64,000 nt of DNA from Clostridia bacterium (GTDB lineage: Bacteria; Bacillota; Clostridia; Oscillospirales; Acutalibacteraceae), in assembly GCA_017436255.1 (NCBI GenBank), contig JAFSDK010000012.1:1-64000 (forward strand), given 5' to 3'. A program made the translations under genes and the position numbers. Of the stretch, positions 1 through 7,799 are shown piece by piece; the first letter of the stretch is position 1, and every line of letters starts with the position of its first letter. A model generated the notes under the pieces. That model was not told the DNA's origin and made no database searches. It worked only from the letters and a program-made list of their open reading frames with translations.

Positions 1-32
1 GAGCGTTCTCATAAGGATGTTTTCGGAACACG

Positions 33-80
33 GTAGGGGCGAACTGTGTTCGCCCGCGGGAGACCGCAGGTCTCCCCTAC
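33..80. repeat. REP-like double hairpin
   Basis: GTAGGGG at 33-39 pairs with CCCCTAC at 74-80. Between them lie two hairpins, at 37-55 (GGGCGAAC/GTTCGCCC) and 58-76 (GGGAGACC/GGTCTCCC). The GTAGGGG end is shared with the hairpins inside the RAYT gene near 30.7-30.9 kb, so this may be one of its target or cargo repeats. Confidence 0.55.
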
Positions 81-150
81 GGATACACATATAAATATCG
101 GCAGAGATATTGTTTTCTCTGCCGATTTGTGTTATAATGGTGATAACAAA

Positions 151-276
151 AAGCCTCCCTTGTGTAAAGGGAGGTGGCAGCCGAAGGCTGACGGAGGGAT
201 TGTAAAAAAGCCCAAAATAGCAGGAAACAATCCCTCAGTCGCTAACGCGACAGCTCCCTTTACACAAGGGAGCCTT
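151..276. repeat. MITE-like palindromic element
   Basis: About 126 bp with imperfect inverted arms. The left arm begins AAGCCTCCCTTGTGTAAAGG and the right arm, read in reverse complement, begins AAGGCTCCCTTGTGTAAAGG. Each arm contains its own short hairpin, and both run into a GAGGGATTG block. There is no coding content. It resembles non-autonomous intergenic repeats common in gut Clostridia genomes; that comparison is from memory. Confidence 0.6.
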
Positions 277-372
277 CGGACACGCTCGTGCATCTTTAGG
301 GGTATGGGCTTTGCCCTGTGCCTTTGTAATACAAAGGCGAAACTGGCGATAAAATATGAAAAGGGAAAACAT

Positions 373-738
373 ATGAATTTTCTGTATGATTTGTATATTA
401 GTAGAACCGAGGAAGAATGTGGCAAAAAATATCGGGCAGAGTCTCTTATAGGTACTTTTCAAACTAAAGATGACGCTACCACGGCAATGAAAGAAGCAAT
501 GAGCGAAGGTAAACCGTTTTCAAAGCCCAATTGTGAACCCAGAATACAAGAAGTAGAATTGGTTGGGGAAATCTTAAACATTAATTCTGTATATCGCTTT
601 TTCGGATATAACAAAGATGGGGATATAATTTGTAGTTCTTATTATGCAGAAAAGGCTACCGCAATTCAAGATTTCATAAAGGCAAAGAAAAATATTTGTG
701 GACATAATTGGTCTTTGAACACCTATAAATTAGGATAA
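373..738 (+). CDS. Hypothetical protein, 121 aa
   Basis: I do not recognise this protein. An open frame extends upstream to position 46, but that part runs through hairpin repeats. The ATG at 373 has an AAAAGGG ribosome site seven bases upstream and is the better start. The product is soluble-looking, without signal peptide or membrane segment, and has scattered cysteines (for example in EECGKKY near the N-terminus). It lies alone inside a patch of repeats bounded by inverted repeats, with a terminator-like hairpin just downstream. That setting suggests accessory or recently acquired DNA. The function is unknown. Confidence 0.6.
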   Translation: MNFLYDLYISRTEEECGKKYRAESLIGTFQTKDDATTAMKEAMSEGKPFSKPNCEPRIQEVELVGEILNINSVYRFFGYNKDGDIICSSYYAEKATAIQDFIKAKKNICGHNWSLNTYKLG

Positions 739-761
739 TTACCGTTTTTTAGATAGAAATA

Positions 762-790
762 CCCCGACAGATTTTTTTAATCTGCCGGGG
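762..790 (+). terminator. Terminator-like hairpin after the 121-aa gene
   Basis: CCCCGACAGATT pairs with AATCTGCCGGGG (one mismatch) and is followed by a loose T/A run. Confidence 0.5.
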
Positions 791-827
791 TTAATTATTT
801 GTTTTCTGCGGAGCAATTATGCCTTTT

Positions 828-877
828 GGGACCGTCGGCAACTTGTTGCGCAACAAGTTGCATGGACGCACAGTCCC
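828..877. repeat. Palindromic REP-like repeat
   Basis: A perfect 24-bp palindrome at 838-861 (GCAACTTGTTGC and its reverse complement) is enclosed by GGGAC (828-832) and GTCCC (873-877). Same general style as the repeat at 33-80. Confidence 0.5.
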
Positions 878-955
878 TACAAGGAGAAATCAAACTTCCT
901 TATGAGAACCACGCTTTAGTAGGTGCTTTTTTATAATTTTATAATTAACTTTTTA

Positions 956-984
956 TAGACTTTTTGGTAAAAAACGGATATAAT
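956..984 (+). promoter_or_regulatory. Putative promoter of the MFS gene
   Basis: TATAAT at 979-984 with a weak TAGACT -35 at 956-961 and a 17-base spacer. Confidence 0.45.
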
Positions 985-1027
985 CAAAGTATACTTGGCA
1001 TACTACATACAGAACGGAGAAAAACAT

Positions 1028-2365
1028 ATGAAGTTAAACGTTAAGCGCACCATACTTGTCGGCTTTGCTTTTCTTGCAATCAGCGCATTCTGGCAGATGT
1101 ACGACAATAAAATTCCGCTTATTTTGCAGTACACGTTTGGCCTTAATGAAACAATTACAGGTTTTATTATGTCGGCCGATAATATACTTGCATTATTTTT
1201 ACTACCCTTGTTTGGCGGATTTTCTGACCGCTGTAACGCTAAAATGGGTAAACGCAAGCCATTTATACTTGTTGGTACAATTTTAGCAGTTATATTTATG
1301 ATTGGTCTGCCGATTATTGATAACCTTGCCGTTTCAGGCACAAGCATTAACCCTTTGCACCTTCTTATAGGCTTTATTGGTGTACTTTGTTTGGCGCTGG
1401 TTTCAATGGGTATTTTCCGCTCCCCCGCCGTAGCGCTTATGCCCGACGTTACGCCCAAGCCTTTGCGCAGTAAAGGTAATGCCGTAATCAACCTTATGGG
1501 CGCTATTGGTGGCGTATTGTTTTTAATTATTAACACCGTTCTTTATTCGGGTAGCAAACCTGCCGAAACCCATATTGATTACCTACCGATATTTATTATC
1601 GTTGCAGGTATAATGCTTATTGCCCTTTTTGTTATTATGTTCTTTGTTAATGAGCCTAAACTTGCTGCAGAACAGGCAGAATATGAAGCAGCTCACCCCG
1701 AGGAACAACTGACAGAAGTTGATGAGACAAGCAAAAAGGTTATAATCCCAAAACCCGTTAAGAAAAGTCTTATCTTCCTTTTATTGTCAGTTGCATTTTG
1801 GTATATAGGCTACAACGCTGTTACAACCTGGTTCTCGGTATATGCTACAAGCCAATGGGGTATGAGCGACGGAGGCGCTTCACTCTGCCTTACAATAGCA
1901 ACGGCAGGTGCAATTGCCTCGTATATTCCCGCCGGTATTATCGCGGGTAAAATCGGTCGTGCCAAAACCATTAAAATAGGTGCTGCAATTTTGGCTATTT
2001 CATTTGCGATTGCCTTTGTATACACCCTATTTGCAACATCATTTAACCCTGTGCTTTATGCAGTATTTATTCTTGTTGGCATTTCTTGGGCTATGATTAA
2101 CGTTAACAGTTTGCCGATGGTAGTTGAAATGTGTGCAGGGGGCGACATCGGTAAATTCACCGGTTACTACTATGCCTTTAGTATGGCGGCACAGGTTATC
2201 ACCCCCATACTTGCAGGTACATTATACGGCGTTAACCCCAAAACCCTGTTCATCTACGCAGCAATAGCGGTGCTCATTTCGTTTATCACTATGTTATTTG
2301 TTAAGCACGGCGACAGTAAATTTGCACCGCAAAAAGGCATTGAAGCCTTTGATATTGATGATTAA
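1028..2365 (+). CDS. MFS transporter, SLC45/GPH-like sugar permease
   Basis: A 445-aa integral membrane protein with about twelve hydrophobic segments split by a central hydrophilic loop (residues about 215-245). The conserved loop after the second segment, GFSDRCNAKMGKRKP (residues 64-78), matches the GxxxD-R-GxRKP signature of major facilitator and GPH-type sugar carriers. The ATG at 1028 is chosen over an earlier in-frame codon because it follows a CGGAG ribosome site. A GDPD-family phosphodiesterase gene follows within 12 bases, so the two are likely co-transcribed. The substrate cannot be read from the sequence; a sugar or glycerophosphodiester-related compound is a guess. Confidence 0.8.
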   Translation: MKLNVKRTILVGFAFLAISAFWQMYDNKIPLILQYTFGLNETITGFIMSADNILALFLLPLFGGFSDRCNAKMGKRKPFILVGTILAVIFMIGLPIIDNLAVSGTSINPLHLLIGFIGVLCLALVSMGIFRSPAVALMPDVTPKPLRSKGNAVINLMGAIGGVLFLIINTVLYSGSKPAETHIDYLPIFIIVAGIMLIALFVIMFFVNEPKLAAEQAEYEAAHPEEQLTEVDETSKKVIIPKPVKKSLIFLLLSVAFWYIGYNAVTTWFSVYATSQWGMSDGGASLCLTIATAGAIASYIPAGIIAGKIGRAKTIKIGAAILAISFAIAFVYTLFATSFNPVLYAVFILVGISWAMINVNSLPMVVEMCAGGDIGKFTGYYYAFSMAAQVITPILAGTLYGVNPKTLFIYAAIAVLISFITMLFVKHGDSKFAPQKGIEAFDIDD

Positions 2366-2376
2366 GGAAGATTTTT

Positions 2377-3195
2377 TTGACACCATTTTTAATTATTTTA
2401 TGTATTCTGATTGTTTTATCGGTTCTATATCTACTCGCACTTAAAGGGCGCGGTAATACCGATATGTCGGCCTTTGAAAAATATAATTTTGCACATCGCG
2501 GACTTTTTAAAAAGGATGTTATCCCCGAAAACAGTATGGCATCGTTTCGTTTAGCGCGCGATAATGATTTTGGGGTTGAATTAGACGTTCACCTACTTGC
2601 CGATGGTGGTCTTGCCGTATTTCACGACGACTCGCTTAAACGTATGACGGGCGTTGACCGCAAAATATCAGAAATCACAACCGATGAACTCGGAATGTAT
2701 TATCTTGATGGTACAAGTGAAACAATACCCAACTTTTACGATGTATTAGAATTGTTTGACGGAAAGGTGCCGCTAATAATTGAACTCAAGGCATTTGATA
2801 AGCACTACCCAATTCTTTGTAAAACGGTATGCGACGCACTTGATAACTATAGTGGTGACTACTGTATTGAGAGTTTTGACCCCCGTTGTATAATGTGGTT
2901 AAAACAAAACCGTCCTGATATTATACGTGGACAACTTGCGTTCAATTATTTTAACAGTTCAACAATTAAAAACTTTTTTGTAAGGCTATTTTTAACTTCG
3001 CTTATAACCAACCTAATAAACAAACCTGATTTTATAGCGTATAGTTACCACGACCGCCATAATATACCTTACAATATCTGCAAAAAATTATGGCATATGC
3101 AGGGTGTCAGTTGGACTTTAAAATCGCAACAAGAACTTGATACAGCGATAGCTGATAATGAAATTGTTATTTTTGAAGGATTTATTCCCAATTAA
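2377..3195 (+). CDS. Glycerophosphodiester phosphodiesterase family protein
   Basis: 272 aa. An N-terminal hydrophobic segment (residues 1-22) probably anchors it in the membrane. It is followed by a GDPD barrel with the expected residues: HR at 40-41, EN at 51-52, E69 and D71 in VELDVH, and HD at 83-84 in VFHDD. The family hydrolyses glycerophosphodiesters to glycerol-3-phosphate and an alcohol. The start is TTG, supported by AAGGAAG seven bases upstream; no ATG fits before the AHRG motif. It is closely linked to the upstream MFS gene and ends at a strong terminator. Confidence 0.88.
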   Translation: MTPFLIILCILIVLSVLYLLALKGRGNTDMSAFEKYNFAHRGLFKKDVIPENSMASFRLARDNDFGVELDVHLLADGGLAVFHDDSLKRMTGVDRKISEITTDELGMYYLDGTSETIPNFYDVLELFDGKVPLIIELKAFDKHYPILCKTVCDALDNYSGDYCIESFDPRCIMWLKQNRPDIIRGQLAFNYFNSSTIKNFFVRLFLTSLITNLINKPDFIAYSYHDRHNIPYNICKKLWHMQGVSWTLKSQQELDTAIADNEIVIFEGFIPN

Positions 3196-3201
3196 AACAT
3201 T

Positions 3202-3237
3202 AAAGAACATCTTTAACTGCAAAGATGTTCTTTTTTT
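3202..3237 (+). terminator. Rho-independent terminator
   Basis: AAAGAACATCTTT pairs with AAAGATGTTCTTT and is followed by a T run. Confidence 0.85.
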
Positions 3238-3309
3238 GTTGAACAAAGTGATGATTTGTGTTAAATTATATATAGTTAATTTATATATAAACATTTTTAA
3301 GGAGAGAAA

Positions 3310-4047
3310 ATGATGGAATTCAGCGTAAATCATCCCATACTTTTTGTTATGGTTGGGATACTTATTGCCGTTGTTCTTGCACAATCAATATACTTTCTTG
3401 TGCGTGCGTTAAAAAGAGCAAAGGAAAAAGGCATTGACCAAAAAACTATTAAGGCAACAATCAGCTCTGCCGCAATATTTACTATAGCTCCCGCTATTGC
3501 CATTTTGGTAGGTGTTGTGGCACTCTCAAAAAGCCTCGGTGTTGCACTACCATGGTTGAGACTTTCAGTCATCGGCTCAATTACATACGAAACTGTTGCC
3601 GCCAACAATGCGCTTACTGCACTCGGACTTGGCGCAGGTCAAACAATTACTGACCCATCGGTATTTGTTACTGTTTTGTGGGTTATGACACTTGGTATTT
3701 CTATTGGTATTATTCTTGTACCCTTTGTAACTAAAAAGATACAAGGCGGTATGAACAAGATAGGAATGAAGGATAAAAAATGGGGCGAGATTTTTAATAA
3801 CGCTATGTTTCTCGGTATGATTTCGGCATTCTTAGGTTACGTGTTCTGCGATGTTGGACTCGTTCTTAAAGGTGATACCTCGGGTCTTGTACCCGTTTGT
3901 GTTATGGCTGTATCTGCCGTTGTTATGGCAATTTGCGGTATATGTGCAAAAAAATTCAAAATCCGTTGGCTTACAGATTATGCACTTCCGCTTAGTCTTA
4001 TAAGCGGTATGGCAATGGCTATACCCTTTACAAATTGGTTAGGATAA
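3310..4047 (+). CDS. DUF5058 family membrane protein
   Basis: 245 aa with about six to seven hydrophobic segments and a basic cytoplasmic stretch near residues 34-48 (RALKRAKEKGIDQK). From memory it matches the DUF5058 family, an uncharacterised transporter-like membrane protein. Two tandem ATGs (3310 and 3313) follow AAGGAGAG; either could be used. It is the first gene of a tight operon with a second membrane protein (15-base gap) and an M20 peptidase. The association suggests that the two membrane proteins form a carrier for a peptide or acyl-amino-acid that the peptidase cleaves. That role is inference. Confidence 0.7.
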   Translation: MMEFSVNHPILFVMVGILIAVVLAQSIYFLVRALKRAKEKGIDQKTIKATISSAAIFTIAPAIAILVGVVALSKSLGVALPWLRLSVIGSITYETVAANNALTALGLGAGQTITDPSVFVTVLWVMTLGISIGIILVPFVTKKIQGGMNKIGMKDKKWGEIFNNAMFLGMISAFLGYVFCDVGLVLKGDTSGLVPVCVMAVSAVVMAICGICAKKFKIRWLTDYALPLSLISGMAMAIPFTNWLG

Positions 4048-4062
4048 GGGGGACTAAACACA

Positions 4063-4734
4063 ATGAATGATAAAAAGAATCTAAGTTATCTTGATAGTGT
4101 ACATCGCGATGGTCGCGTTTGGGGTATTATACTCTGCGTGCTTTTGCTTGCATTCCCTCTTGTAGTCGGTCTTGTTTTCAACGCCATACCCGAATGGTCG
4201 GCACTGGCTAAAGGCCTATTTGCCACCCTACCTATGTATTGGGCGGTTGGTATTATAGAAATATTCACATACGTACCAATGCTTGGCGCAGGCGGTACTT
4301 ACCTTTCCTTTGTAACAGGTAATATTTCAAACCTTAAACTTCCCTGTGCGGTTGATGCTATGGAACGCGCCGAAGTTAAACCCTCAAGTGAGGAGGGTGA
4401 GATTATTTCAACAATCGCTATTGCCGTTTCAAGCATTGTTACAACATTCATAATAATCTTAGGCGTTATCCTCATAATACCTATAACACCCGTCTTAGAG
4501 TCACCTGTATTAAAACCTGCATTTGATATGATTTTACCCGCGTTGTTTGGTGGATTAGCGGTAGTATTTATCTCTAAAAATGCAAAACTTTCGATAGCAC
4601 CAATTATACTTATGCTTGTACTTTTCATTTGCGTACCCGCACTAAATGCAAGTACCGTTGGTATTATGGTACCGGTTGGTGTACTGTTTACCGTTGGCGT
4701 TGCAAGATTCATGTATAAGAAAGGAATGCTTTAA
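4063..4734 (+). CDS. Membrane protein, partner of the DUF5058 protein
   Basis: 223 aa with about six hydrophobic segments. A hydrophilic loop near residues 98-112 contains ERAEVKPSSEEGE. Conserved-looking glycines lie in the third segment (VPMLGAGGTYLSF). I do not recognise a named family. The start follows a GGGGA ribosome site eight to nine bases upstream. It sits between the DUF5058 gene and the M20 peptidase gene with gaps of 15 and 7 bases, so all three are probably one transcript. Its size and constant pairing with a second small membrane protein are compatible with a two-subunit transporter, which remains unproven. Confidence 0.65.
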   Translation: MNDKKNLSYLDSVHRDGRVWGIILCVLLLAFPLVVGLVFNAIPEWSALAKGLFATLPMYWAVGIIEIFTYVPMLGAGGTYLSFVTGNISNLKLPCAVDAMERAEVKPSSEEGEIISTIAIAVSSIVTTFIIILGVILIIPITPVLESPVLKPAFDMILPALFGGLAVVFISKNAKLSIAPIILMLVLFICVPALNASTVGIMVPVGVLFTVGVARFMYKKGML

Positions 4735-4741
4735 TTAAATT

Positions 4742-6172
4742 ATGTTGTATATAATTTTAACCGTTGTACTGCTTTTTGTTTTGTTTTTACTAATCCGCAC
4801 ACTTACGTTTAAACCAATTAGCGAGTTTAAACCACTCGAAAACAATGAGATTTTTGACGGTGATAAGGTTACCGAAAATTTACAAAAACTTGTACAGTGT
4901 GCAACAGTTTCTTATAACGACCATTCTTTAGAAAACGAAAAAGAATTTGAAAAGTTTGTCGCTTTACTTCCCGACCTTTATAAAAACGTATATAAAACCT
5001 GTACACGCACTACCCTACCCGACCGCGCTTTACTTTTTAAGTGGGAAGGTAAAAATCACGATACCGCCGCCGTTATGATGGCGCACTATGACGTAGTGCC
5101 CGTAAATCAAAACGATTGGGAAAAGGATGCTTTTAGCGGTATTATTGAAGATGGCGTTATGTGGGGTCGCGGCACACTAGACACCAAAGTTACATTCAAT
5201 GGTATAATGAGCGCCGCCGACCATTTAATTGCAGAAGGCTTTGTACCTGAAAGCGATGTTTACTTCGCCTTTTCGGGCGGTGAAGAGATTAACGGGCAGG
5301 GTGCCGTTAACATAGTAAACTATTTTGAGGAAAATAATATAAAACTATCCTTCGTAATTGATGAGGGCGGTGCCGTTGTTGAAAACGTATTCCCTGGCGT
5401 TAAAAGTCCATGCGGTCTTATAGGCATTGCCGAAAAAGGTATGATGAACGTTCTTTATACCGCCAAGTCAAACGGTGGACACGCTTCAGCTCCGAAACCT
5501 AATTCACCCTTAGTACGTCTATCACGTGCGTGTAGCAACATAGAACACTATCCTACAAAGGCGCGTCTTAGTGAGCCTGTTGCATACATGTTTGATACGT
5601 TAGGACGTCATTCTAACTTCCTTTATAAAATGATTTTTTCAAACCTTTGGCTATTTAGCGGCGTACTTGATATGCTTTGTAAAAAATCAGGCGGAGAATT
5701 AAACGCACTAATGCGCACCACCGTCGCTTTTACTCAAAGTTCAGGCAGTTCGGCTTCCAACGTTATACCGCCTGAAGCATCACTTGTTTCTAATATTCGT
5801 ATAAATCCATGTGATACGGTGTCACGTACGCTTGATTACCTTAAAAAGACGGTTGATGATAAAGATATCGAGATTACAATAATGGACTCAGTGGAACCCA
5901 GCCGCATCTCAAAGGTTGACTGTGATGAATTTGATAAGGTTGCATTAGCCATTGCCTCAACCTGGAAGGGCACCATAATTTCGCCCTATTTGATGGTACA
6001 ATGCTCTGACTCGCGTCATTATGGTAAAATTAGTGATAAGGTTTACCGCTTCTCTGCTATGGATTTAACAAGTGAAGAACGCGCTACAATTCACGGCAAT
6101 AACGAGCGTATACGCATAGAAACAATTAAAAAGGCGGTTGAGTTTTATATAAGACTTATGCGTCAATGCTAA
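4742..6172 (+). CDS. M20 family metallopeptidase (PM20D1/carboxypeptidase-like)
   Basis: 476 aa with an N-terminal membrane anchor (residues 1-20) and then an M20 catalytic domain. Expected zinc and catalytic residues are visible: H115 and D117 in MAHYDVVP, D147 in WGRGTLDTK, and the E181-E182 pair in GGEEINGQG. A dimerisation lid domain lies around residues 240-370. Such enzymes hydrolyse dipeptides or N-acyl amino acids. The anchor suggests an active site outside the membrane or tethered to it. The start has only a weak ribosome site and follows the upstream gene by seven bases, which suggests translational coupling. Confidence 0.88.
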   Translation: MLYIILTVVLLFVLFLLIRTLTFKPISEFKPLENNEIFDGDKVTENLQKLVQCATVSYNDHSLENEKEFEKFVALLPDLYKNVYKTCTRTTLPDRALLFKWEGKNHDTAAVMMAHYDVVPVNQNDWEKDAFSGIIEDGVMWGRGTLDTKVTFNGIMSAADHLIAEGFVPESDVYFAFSGGEEINGQGAVNIVNYFEENNIKLSFVIDEGGAVVENVFPGVKSPCGLIGIAEKGMMNVLYTAKSNGGHASAPKPNSPLVRLSRACSNIEHYPTKARLSEPVAYMFDTLGRHSNFLYKMIFSNLWLFSGVLDMLCKKSGGELNALMRTTVAFTQSSGSSASNVIPPEASLVSNIRINPCDTVSRTLDYLKKTVDDKDIEITIMDSVEPSRISKVDCDEFDKVALAIASTWKGTIISPYLMVQCSDSRHYGKISDKVYRFSAMDLTSEERATIHGNNERIRIETIKKAVEFYIRLMRQC

Positions 6173-6201
6173 TTCTCTCCCTACCCCCTAAATCCTAAAA
6201 C

Positions 6202-6232
6202 AAAAATGAGTGACTACAAGTCACTCATTTTT
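6202..6232. terminator. Bidirectional terminator between convergent genes
   Basis: AAAAATGAGTGACT pairs with AGTCACTCATTTTT. The hairpin overlaps the last codons of the acyltransferase gene on the minus strand. Confidence 0.8.
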
Positions 6233-7464
6233 ATTTTGTATATTTCTTCGGTTGCCAACGACAACTTAGTAACAACGTTTTGTTTGGTTGGATAACAATA
6301 GAATGAATCTTTTTCGGTTGAAATATCAATACAATCAAACGGCTTTATATAACAATAATCGTACTCAATATGAACGCCGTACATTGTCCTTGGTTTTCTC
6401 TCAATCAAATAATTCTCGCCGTTATAGTGACCCGCTAACACAAAACCTTTTTCGGAATCATGAGTAAGTGTGGCTTTGCCAAGACTTTCAAACTTCATAC
6501 AGCGCGGTAGTGAGTAAACTTCAACTTCATCGCTAAATGAATACGTTCCGTTTTCAACCTGTTGTCTTACCTGCTCGCGTTGCCATTCATACCAATCGGG
6601 TACATGCGGAAATTCGGTTTCACCCGATAGTGCTTCAAGTTCGCCAAGTTCGGTCATGCGCCAACGCTTGCCGCATACCTCACAGTAAATTTCATCGCCT
6701 TGTGACGCCATTTTATGCTCTGCCTTACATTTGGGGCACTGATATAAAACCTTGTGGAGTCCTTCGGCGCGGAACGGCTCGGTGATTTTAATATTCTGCT
6801 CCTTTTGCCAAGTATACTCATCGTACTGCATGGCAGTTTTTACCGCCCCGTTAATTTCATCAACCGACATTTTTTCAACGTCATCGGCAGTTAAAATTTG
6901 TGTAAGGGTTGTATATAGCGGAACCTTGCGTTCCTTACGATAGTTCCAAAACGGCGTGTGCAAATAGTTACCGTGGTGAAGCATAACCACTACCGGCACC
7001 TTGTTCATCTTTATAAGTTTGCCAAGTGCTTCGGGCAAAATAGCGGTTGTGCCGACGGGTGAATATCTTGCCTCAGGATACATACAAAGCACGTCGCCGC
7101 GCTTTAAAACTTTACGTATAGATTTTATTAAATGTAAATCGTTAGTAAATTTACGTTTGCAGATGCAACCGAGTAATTCCATGAGCCAAGGACGACGGTA
7201 ATATCCGTCAATAGTAGCCACGTTGTTTACCCTGTGTGGATAGGTAGCAATTGCGCTTAACTCAAAATCGACAAAATACATATGATTGCTAAGCAAAATA
7301 TATGGTGGTTTTAAATCCTCCATATTAAATTTTTCAATTTTATATTTAAGACCCATTGTTGCAATCTTGCTGACAACATACAATAAAAAGGTCATAATTC
7401 TGGGTTGCCTGATAGGATATTTTGCGGTGTTGTAATATTTTTTATTTTTATAATTTACGTCCAT
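6214..7464 (-). CDS. 1-acylglycerol-3-phosphate acyltransferase-like protein with zinc ribbon
   Basis: 416 aa. The N-terminal half carries the PlsC-type acyltransferase motifs NHMYFVD (residues 60-66) and MYPEARYS (near residue 133). The C-terminal part has a CPKC...CEVC zinc ribbon near residues 238-262 and then a unique domain of about 150 residues, unlike ordinary PlsC (about 200-240 aa). It probably acylates a lysophospholipid or related lipid at the inner membrane face. The start follows AAGGAG. The extra zinc-binding tail suggests a regulatory or substrate-binding module; its function is not known to me. Confidence 0.78.
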   Translation of the reverse strand: MDVNYKNKKYYNTAKYPIRQPRIMTFLLYVVSKIATMGLKYKIEKFNMEDLKPPYILLSNHMYFVDFELSAIATYPHRVNNVATIDGYYRRPWLMELLGCICKRKFTNDLHLIKSIRKVLKRGDVLCMYPEARYSPVGTTAILPEALGKLIKMNKVPVVVMLHHGNYLHTPFWNYRKERKVPLYTTLTQILTADDVEKMSVDEINGAVKTAMQYDEYTWQKEQNIKITEPFRAEGLHKVLYQCPKCKAEHKMASQGDEIYCEVCGKRWRMTELGELEALSGETEFPHVPDWYEWQREQVRQQVENGTYSFSDEVEVYSLPRCMKFESLGKATLTHDSEKGFVLAGHYNGENYLIERKPRTMYGVHIEYDYCYIKPFDCIDISTEKDSFYCYPTKQNVVTKLSLATEEIYKIKMSDL

Positions 7465-7571
7465 CGTTTTCTCCTTTTAGGTTATAAAACAAGTATACCT
7501 TGCTATCGTAAATTTTACAAGATATAAATTTTTCTATTAAAACAGATATTTTAAAATCAGACGTTATATGT

Positions 7572-7781
7572 TATAATTATAATGGAACAAGTTAGGCGAA
7601 ACAATTCTGTTTCGCCGCAAAATCGTTGATTTTGCGACAAATTTTATTTAAAATTTGTCCTTTTCCATTGTAATGAGTGTAGTGCAAAATTAAATTATTT
7701 AATTTTGCAAAGTCGCTCTAAAAGTGGCTTTTCGAAACACTTTTTAAGCGTTTCGACCAACTACAATCATTATTACATAAA
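7572..7781 (+). other. Hairpin-array leader upstream of the MFS-GH2 gene
   Basis: A gene-free stretch of about 335 bases. TATAAT-like boxes at 7572-7583 could start a leader of about 210 bases. The leader contains hairpins at 7595-7616 (GGCGAAAC/GTTTCGCC), 7617-7635 (GCAAAATC/GATTTTGC), 7636-7659 (GACAAATTTT/AAAATTTGTC), 7684-7708 (GCAAAATTAAAT arms) and 7733-7755 (CGAAAC/GTTTCG). TGTAATGA at 7669-7676 can pair with TCATTATTACA further down, enclosing the last two. No known riboswitch class was recognised. Confidence 0.55.
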
Positions 7782-7799
7782 TATTGGCGAGGTGCAATT

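Larger units (their letters stand above)
2..915. repeat. Inverted-repeat-bounded patch (possible small mobile unit)
   Basis: TTCTCATAAGGA at 6-17 is repeated in inverted orientation at 897-908, and AGCG at 2-5 matches CGCT at 912-915. These arms enclose hairpin repeats and one unknown gene. No transposase is present. The left arm sits at the window edge, so the true boundary cannot be seen. Mobility is inference. Confidence 0.35.

Noticed and set aside
46..372. Long N-terminal extension of the 121-aa gene
   Set aside because: It runs through palindromic repeats and has no ribosome site; the ATG at 373 is well placed.
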